From Sphingobacterium multivorum (GTDB taxonomy: Bacteria; Bacteroidota; Bacteroidia; Sphingobacteriales; Sphingobacteriaceae): DNA of 64,000 nucleotides. Below the pieces are notes generated by a model. It made no database searches. It was not told where the DNA came from and saw nothing but the letters and a program-made list of their open reading frames with translations. The position numbers and the translations under genes are program-made. The DNA is taken from NCBI RefSeq assembly GCF_039511225.1, contig NZ_CP154261.1, positions 1,302,001-1,366,000 of the forward strand. Reading direction: 5' to 3'. Shown here piece after piece: positions 59,498-64,000 of this stretch; position 1 is the first letter of the stretch, and every line of letters starts with the position of its first letter.

Positions 59498-59965
59498 TTA
59501 ATTCGCATCAATTAGAATGGCCAATTGCAGGCACATTTGATCGGAGCGATTACTCCAAGCATGATTGGTGCCGCGTTGGATGACAATATCGCCGGCTTGT
59601 AAAAGCGTTTCTTCTGTGTCTGTAATCAAGTAAATCTCTCCTGAAAGAATAACGATGTAATCCAAACTAGCGGTCTGATGCATGAGGGGATGAGGGGTGC
59701 CAATCGTTGTTTCTATACCAAGTTCCCGATCGGGTGGGATCTGTACATAGCGGAAGTACGTGCCATTTTTGATGACTTGGGGTATAGCGCTGTTTTCTAT
59801 GGGATGCTCTTTCTCAAACTTGGCCGGCATTTGGCTGGTTTGCCAGATATCGGAAATAACAAGATTGGGATAGTGCTCTGATACATTATCGACCAATGCA
59901 TCCGCTTCGATAAAGGATTTTCCGGCACGTATGCCTGTCACGATTCGTCTAGGTATAGTTCTCAT
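59498..59965 (-). CDS. Cupin-domain protein
   Basis: 155 residues. TPHPLMHQTASLDYIVILSG carries the first cupin motif in a degenerate form (His-rich, then Tyr-x-x-Val-x-Ser-Gly), and LLQAGDIVIQRGTNHAWSN the second (G-D-I-V-x-x-x-G-x-x-H-x-W). The fold is clear; the reaction is not. It starts in an ATGA overlap with the dehydrogenase gene and is probably made with it. Confidence 0.85.
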   Translation of the reverse strand: MRTIPRRIVTGIRAGKSFIEADALVDNVSEHYPNLVISDIWQTSQMPAKFEKEHPIENSAIPQVIKNGTYFRYVQIPPDRELGIETTIGTPHPLMHQTASLDYIVILSGEIYLITDTEETLLQAGDIVIQRGTNHAWSNRSDQMCLQLAILIDAN

Positions 59966-60954
59966 TGATTTTGTATAATTAATTTATTGCCTTGAGTCTG
60001 GTTGTTTTTCAGTATTCGATGCCCTTTTTCGATTGTTTCGGGGCTTAAGTTACCGATAAGATAAATAGGGGCGGGTTGAATAATTTCTTGCTCAATAGTG
60101 TGTCTGATTCGATCCAGTCCATTTTTGAAATAGGGATAATTCAGTCTTTGGGCGTGGATGAAGTTGGATATATTGATGATCTGTGCGGCCGAACTAAATA
60201 GTTGGTCTCTTGCTGCCGCGGTCGTAAAATGTGTGATGTCGATATAAGTTCCATAGGGTTTTAATACTGCGGCGGCAACTTCCGAGAGATGCTGCCCCAC
60301 CGCATCAATAGCGACGTCAATACCTTGCTGATTACTTTTAAGCTTGATTATTTCCGTTAAATTCTCATTTCGATAATTGATGATACTGTCTTTTTGCAGT
60401 CCTAGTTGGCATAATTTTTCAATACTGCCCATACTTCCTGCTGTTGCAACGATATTTTTAATGCCGTTAGCCAGGAGTAATTTTAATACAAAAAGACCCA
60501 CGCCTCCAGACGCGCCGGTTAGGAAAATATGATCTTGCGGATTAATTGCTACTCGGTCGAAAACCTGCAATGCGGTGATGCCAGCGGTAGGAAGTGCTGC
60601 TGCTTGCTCAAACGAAATATTTTTTGGCTTAGGGGCAACGAGGCCGGCTGGTAACTGAATGTATGCTGCATAGGTTCCGTTACTGCCCATGCTACCACAG
60701 GCAAAAAATACTTCATCTCCAATTGCGTATTCACTTACATCTGAACCTTTATCTGTGACAATTCCTGCCCCTTCTCTACCAAGTATGGGTGAAAATATAT
60801 AACGTCGTTCAAATTCGTTTTCACGCATCTGGTAGTCTATGGGGTTGAGTGCTGAAGCTATTATTTTAATTTTCACTTCGTTGGACTTCAGTTGAGGAAG
60901 CTCAACCTCCGCATTTATCAATTGATTGTCTTTATCCAGTATAACCGCGTTCAT
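59962..60954 (-). CDS. MDR-type zinc-binding alcohol dehydrogenase / quinone oxidoreductase
   Basis: 330 residues. GroES-like N-terminal part (SALNPIDYQMRENEF, then PILGREGAGIVTDKGSD), NADPH fold with TGASGGVG at 146-153, and a C-terminal segment YPYFKNGLDRIRHTIEQEII typical of the zeta-crystallin-type group. No structural zinc Cys cluster is seen, so it is more likely a quinone or enone reductase than a true alcohol dehydrogenase. Paired with the cupin and divergent from the HxlR regulator, which probably controls both. Confidence 0.88.
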   Translation of the reverse strand: MNAVILDKDNQLINAEVELPQLKSNEVKIKIIASALNPIDYQMRENEFERRYIFSPILGREGAGIVTDKGSDVSEYAIGDEVFFACGSMGSNGTYAAYIQLPAGLVAPKPKNISFEQAAALPTAGITALQVFDRVAINPQDHIFLTGASGGVGLFVLKLLLANGIKNIVATAGSMGSIEKLCQLGLQKDSIINYRNENLTEIIKLKSNQQGIDVAIDAVGQHLSEVAAAVLKPYGTYIDITHFTTAAARDQLFSSAAQIINISNFIHAQRLNYPYFKNGLDRIRHTIEQEIIQPAPIYLIGNLSPETIEKGHRILKNNQTQGNKLIIQNQ

Positions 60955-61085
60955 ATCGCTATTTATTTAAATGATGGCATCCCTATGAAAAATTCCTGCC
61001 GAAATAATGTATGTTATATCAGCATTCTTTCATCTTATATAGTTGATATGACAAATCTACCTTTCGTTTGCTATATATTTGTTGG

Positions 61086-61105
61086 TAGTTAACAAGTGGT
61101 AACTA
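61086..61105. promoter_or_regulatory. Short inverted repeat before the HxlR gene, possible operator
   Basis: TAGTTA, eight bases, TAACTA. It lies 16 bases before the HxlR ATG and in the shared control region with the divergent dehydrogenase. Confidence 0.45.
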
Positions 61106-61121
61106 GTCGTTGGAAATCAAT

Positions 61122-61508
61122 ATGGGACAAGTTTTGAACGGAAATCAAATGCGGGAGGCGAGTTGTACAGAAGAATTGCGCGCTATACGTGACGCGCTGG
61201 ATATTTTGGGCGGAAAATGGAAATTGATGATATTGCGTTATTTGGCTAATCGGGAGTTGCAGGAAATCTATTTCAAAAAAATGGAACGGGAGATTCAAGG
61301 AATTTCTGCAAAAGTGTTGACAAAAGAACTTCGAGACCTTGAATTAAACTTGTTAGTCGCCCGCCAGCCCAGTGAAGACCCCGTGAAAGTGTTCTATAAA
61401 ATTACCGCCTATGGTAAAAGTGTATTCCCCGTTACCGAATCACTGGTCAGTTGGGGGTTGGAATACCGAGAGAAAGTGAAACAAGAACTCGCTGCATTAA
61501 CGAAATAA
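61122..61508 (+). CDS. HxlR-family transcriptional regulator
   Basis: 128 residues from the ATG at 61122; an upstream TTG is less likely. SCTEELRAIRDALDILGGKW contains the conserved Cys near the N-terminus and the I-G-G-K-W signature; LTKELRDLELNLLVARQ is the recognition part of the winged helix, and the C-terminal helix is typical. HxlR proteins sense reactive electrophiles or quinones through Cys residues. Control of the divergent cupin/dehydrogenase pair is the likely job. Confidence 0.92.
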   Translation: MGQVLNGNQMREASCTEELRAIRDALDILGGKWKLMILRYLANRELQEIYFKKMEREIQGISAKVLTKELRDLELNLLVARQPSEDPVKVFYKITAYGKSVFPVTESLVSWGLEYREKVKQELAALTK

Positions 61509-61512
61509 CAAT

Positions 61513-61986
61513 TTATTCCGATTGAAGAATTAACTTTTTGATCAGTGAAATCTGACCAAGGTGATAATAGCTATGTTCGATTACAGCTTCGATATTTCTG
61601 AGGTAAGATCCATACTTTTTATCAATAAATGGCTGATCGAAGAGGTTTTCTTCAAATTGGGCAATGCTGTTGGCAAATGTGGCTGCGTTTTTTAGGAATC
61701 GATCTACTAGTGTATCCCAGTCTGCTTTGGATTGGATAGGCGGGATATCAAAGCTGTATTTATCACTAATTTCCAATTTTCCATACGTAAATGCAGCTAG
61801 TAGACCTTCTAGGTAATAATTGATATGATAGGTTAGCGCAGCGATGGAATTCAGATCATTTATTTTGAATATGGCCTGTTCCCAGGTCGTATTCAATAGT
61901 TGTTCCTGATAGTTGGTGTTGGCAATCCAACGTCCATTCAAAAAAACTTCGCGAAGCCTGTCTGCAATAAATATACGTCTTTCCAT
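61513..61986 (-). CDS. DinB-like (four-helix) protein
   Basis: 157 residues. Helical bundle pattern with the His cluster of DinB/DUF1572-like proteins: a first His in LTYHINYYLEGLLAAF and two in IEHSYYHLGQISLIKK (H-x4-H). These bind a metal, and related enzymes use it for thiol transfer. Role unknown. It converges with the HxlR gene and their ends are 4 bases apart. Confidence 0.82.
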   Translation of the reverse strand: MERRIFIADRLREVFLNGRWIANTNYQEQLLNTTWEQAIFKINDLNSIAALTYHINYYLEGLLAAFTYGKLEISDKYSFDIPPIQSKADWDTLVDRFLKNAATFANSIAQFEENLFDQPFIDKKYGSYLRNIEAVIEHSYYHLGQISLIKKLILQSE

Positions 61987-62184
61987 TTTGTAATTTATCT
62001 TTCTAATAATCAGTTGTTCTACTGCTTTTGTTTTATTATACGTTTACACTATACAGCATCGTTGAGGAATTATAATCGACTATCTGTCCAATTTACATAC
62101 AATTTTCCGATTCTTCATCTTCAGTTAACCTCTTGTTAATAAGACTTTTCTTTTTTTGTATAAAGTCATTGTTACCACGAAACT

Positions 62185-62805
62185 ATGTTTACACTAACCG
62201 GAAGAGATCTAAAAAATGTTTGGGACCAATTTGTGAAAGAGGAGTGTGAAGATTCATTTTATGCTTTATACAAACATTATTACCATTATCTTTCCTATTT
62301 GGGAACGAAAAAGAAAATGTCGGTACAGCGTATTCAGGATAGTGTGAATGATGTATTTCTACACCTTTGGGAAAAGAAGACCGACAATCAAAAAATACGC
62401 AATCATCATAGTTATATTATTACGGTTTTCTTTCAAAAACTTTTTCGCAAGGAAACACTGCAACTGACAGATTTGGATTTTGTGGAAGAAATCCATGATC
62501 CGTCAATCCATCACTCTGTTGAAGAACAACATATACGTGCGGTAACAACAAATACGGTAACACAGTTGGTTGAGGAGCATATGGAGCAATTAGGAACAAA
62601 ACAACGGCTGGTGATTTACCAACGATTTTTTTTGGATCTTTCTTATCAGGAAATCGCTGATGCCAATCAGGTTTCGATCCATACGATCTATAATACCATT
62701 TATAAATCCCTAGAAAAAATAAAAAATAACCTTTCTAGTGAACAAGAAATCTTTCTTAAAGTTGCCGTAGGCCTACTTTCTTCATTTTTGTTGATTTTTT
62801 CTTAA
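62185..62805 (+). CDS. ECF-type sigma factor
   Basis: 206 residues. Region 2 is FYALYKHYYHYLSYLG to VNDVFLHLWEKK (about 26-66); region 4 helix-turn-helix is LSYQEIADANQVSIHTIYNT. A hydrophobic end (VAVGLLSSFLLIFS) is unusual and may tether it to the membrane. The anti-sigma FecR gene starts 60 bases later, so this is a cell-surface signalling pair of the Bacteroidota type that would switch on a SusC/SusD operon, probably beyond the right edge. Confidence 0.9.
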   Translation: MFTLTGRDLKNVWDQFVKEECEDSFYALYKHYYHYLSYLGTKKKMSVQRIQDSVNDVFLHLWEKKTDNQKIRNHHSYIITVFFQKLFRKETLQLTDLDFVEEIHDPSIHHSVEEQHIRAVTTNTVTQLVEEHMEQLGTKQRLVIYQRFFLDLSYQEIADANQVSIHTIYNTIYKSLEKIKNNLSSEQEIFLKVAVGLLSSFLLIFS

Positions 62806-62865
62806 AAACGAGTAGTGAAAAAATGACCCTGCCCACTCTATTGTATAAATTACGATTAGAGTGGT

Positions 62866-64000
62866 ATGAACGAACTTAATTTGCAAGCGTTATTATTGGA
62901 CGAATCTTTTGTGAACTATTGCAAGGGAACGAATAAAGAGGATATCGAAAAATGGGAAAAATGGTTACAAAAATATCCTGAACATAAAGCGTCCATAGCG
63001 GAGTTGCAGGAGACCATTGTGGCAATGGGACATTATGCGGGTGAACTATCCGTTCAAACAAACTATGATCGTTTGCAGTCTCAAATAAAAAAGCGCGCTA
63101 ACCAACACCGCTTTACAGCAATTGGTATGGCTGTCTGGTTAAAAATTGCGGCGCTCATAGTCGCTGTTGGCGCTATCTCACTGTTTCTATTTAAACAACA
63201 GCTTGCTGAAGAACAGCCAAAAAACGTGCAGCATATTGGTGCTCCGGGAAAGGATGATGCCCTATTGACACTAAAAGATGGCTCCGTTGTTTCATTAGCT
63301 GATATAAAAAATGGAAGTGTGGTAGCACTTCAAGGCGGGGTAGAAATACAAAAGAATAAAGACGGTGAATTGGTCTATAAAGCCGTTGAACAATGGGAAG
63401 CAGCCAGCACTGCTGTGAATAAAATAACGACCAATCGCGGAAACCAATATCAAATTATATTGCCCGACGGATCCAAAGCTTTTCTCAATGCAAATTCAAC
63501 CCTGACATATCCTTTGAAATTTAGTGAAAACGAACGGCATGTTCACATGACCGGAGAGGTTTACTTTGAAATTGCAAAAATTGAGACGGGAATGGGAGGG
63601 CGAATTCCTTTTTACGTGGAGACAGTAAATCAAAAAATCGAGGTGCTTGGTACGCATTTTAATGTCAATGCATATGAGGATGAACCTTATACAACAACAA
63701 CTTTATTGGAGGGAGTTGTACGCGTTAGTTCGAAAAAAAGAAATGAATCGGTGCTCTTAAAACCAGGACAGCGGGCCTTGTTAAGGGAAGCCCTGCGTGT
63801 AGAAAATGTTGATATTTCTCAGGAAGTAGCTTGGATAAATGGCGACTTTGTTTTTAAAGGAGAGGAGTTGATAAGTCTGTTGCGTAAAGTTTCAAGGTGG
63901 TACAACGTGGATGTAGCATGTCCCGAACGACTTGAAAAGCTGAAATTTGATGGTATGGTATCGCGTTCTCAGCCGCTATCTACCATTATTGATATGTTGC
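62866..64000 (+). CDS. FecR-type anti-sigma factor, 3' end outside window
   Basis: At least 378 residues. N-terminal cytoplasmic part (DESFVNYCKGTNKEDIEKWE), one membrane helix at about 85-110 (WLKIAALIVAVGAISLFLF), then the FecR domain in the periplasm (NRGNQYQIILPDGSKAFLNA, HMTGEVYFEIAK) and the start of the DUF4974-like end (FDGMVSRSQPLSTIIDML). It holds the sigma factor at the membrane until a TonB-linked receptor signals. The gene runs off the right edge. Confidence 0.92.
   Translation, partial: MNELNLQALLLDESFVNYCKGTNKEDIEKWEKWLQKYPEHKASIAELQETIVAMGHYAGELSVQTNYDRLQSQIKKRANQHRFTAIGMAVWLKIAALIVAVGAISLFLFKQQLAEEQPKNVQHIGAPGKDDALLTLKDGSVVSLADIKNGSVVALQGGVEIQKNKDGELVYKAVEQWEAASTAVNKITTNRGNQYQIILPDGSKAFLNANSTLTYPLKFSENERHVHMTGEVYFEIAKIETGMGGRIPFYVETVNQKIEVLGTHFNVNAYEDEPYTTTTLLEGVVRVSSKKRNESVLLKPGQRALLREALRVENVDISQEVAWINGDFVFKGEELISLLRKVSRWYNVDVACPERLEKLKFDGMVSRSQPLSTIIDML

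Noticed and set aside
61110..61121. TTG start for the HxlR gene
   Set aside because: A normal ATG lies four codons later, with the expected family N-terminus.

Overview
The window comes from a Bacteroidota chromosome, most likely Sphingobacterium or a close relative. The evidence is three tandem SusC/SusD outer-membrane nutrient-uptake pairs, an ECF sigma/FecR pair, Crp-type regulators of the short Bacteroidota kind, and promoters of the Bacteroidota form (-33 TTTG, -7 TAnnTTTG). Genus assignment is inference from protein style only; there is no rRNA in the window.

Bases 1 to about 36,963 are the right-hand part of a siphovirus-type prophage; its left end and integrase lie outside the window. 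From left to right on the + strand it carries a replication/recombination block (SSB-like DUF3127 protein, VRR-NUC nuclease, RecA-fold ATPase, a repeat-rich candidate origin, primase-like protein), then packaging and head genes (terminase small and large subunits, portal, Mu gpF-like head protein, prohead protease, HK97-fold capsid), neck and tail genes (connector, head closure, gp10-like, tail terminator, two tail-tube-like proteins, a frameshifted chaperone pair, tape measure, distal tail, SGNH-bearing fibre), and lysis genes (GH19 endolysin, small membrane protein, single-protein spanin). Bases 27,000-36,900 are an accessory region read mostly leftward. It contains an SRAP protein, an HNH nuclease, a YopX protein, a probable 2OG-Fe(II) oxygenase, a macrodomain-like protein with 23 tandem nine-residue repeats, an HTH protein, a zinc ribbon and many tiny proteins.

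The most interesting unlisted signal is a family of four 21-bp palindromes (TATACTACA, three variable bases, TGTAGTATA) at 5071, 10405, 10781 and 36943. Each one covers the -33 element of a Bacteroidota promoter, and the -7 element always follows exactly 19 bases after the -33. They sit before the packaging operon, before a small coiled-coil gene, before the protease/capsid operon and before the leftward accessory operon. This looks like a phage regulon under one dimeric regulator. Other notable signals are a candidate iteron origin at 2869-3101 and a -1 frameshift site (A AAA AAG plus hairpin) at 16587 that fuses the two tail chaperone frames.

From 37,063 the sequence is host: serS; three SusC/SusD operons with no enzyme genes nearby; a porin; a divergent adenylosuccinate synthetase with a Crp-type regulator; a flavodoxin-fold oxidoreductase behind another Crp-type regulator; a cupin/MDR dehydrogenase pair divergent from an HxlR regulator; a DinB-like protein; and an ECF sigma factor with a FecR anti-sigma that runs off the right edge.
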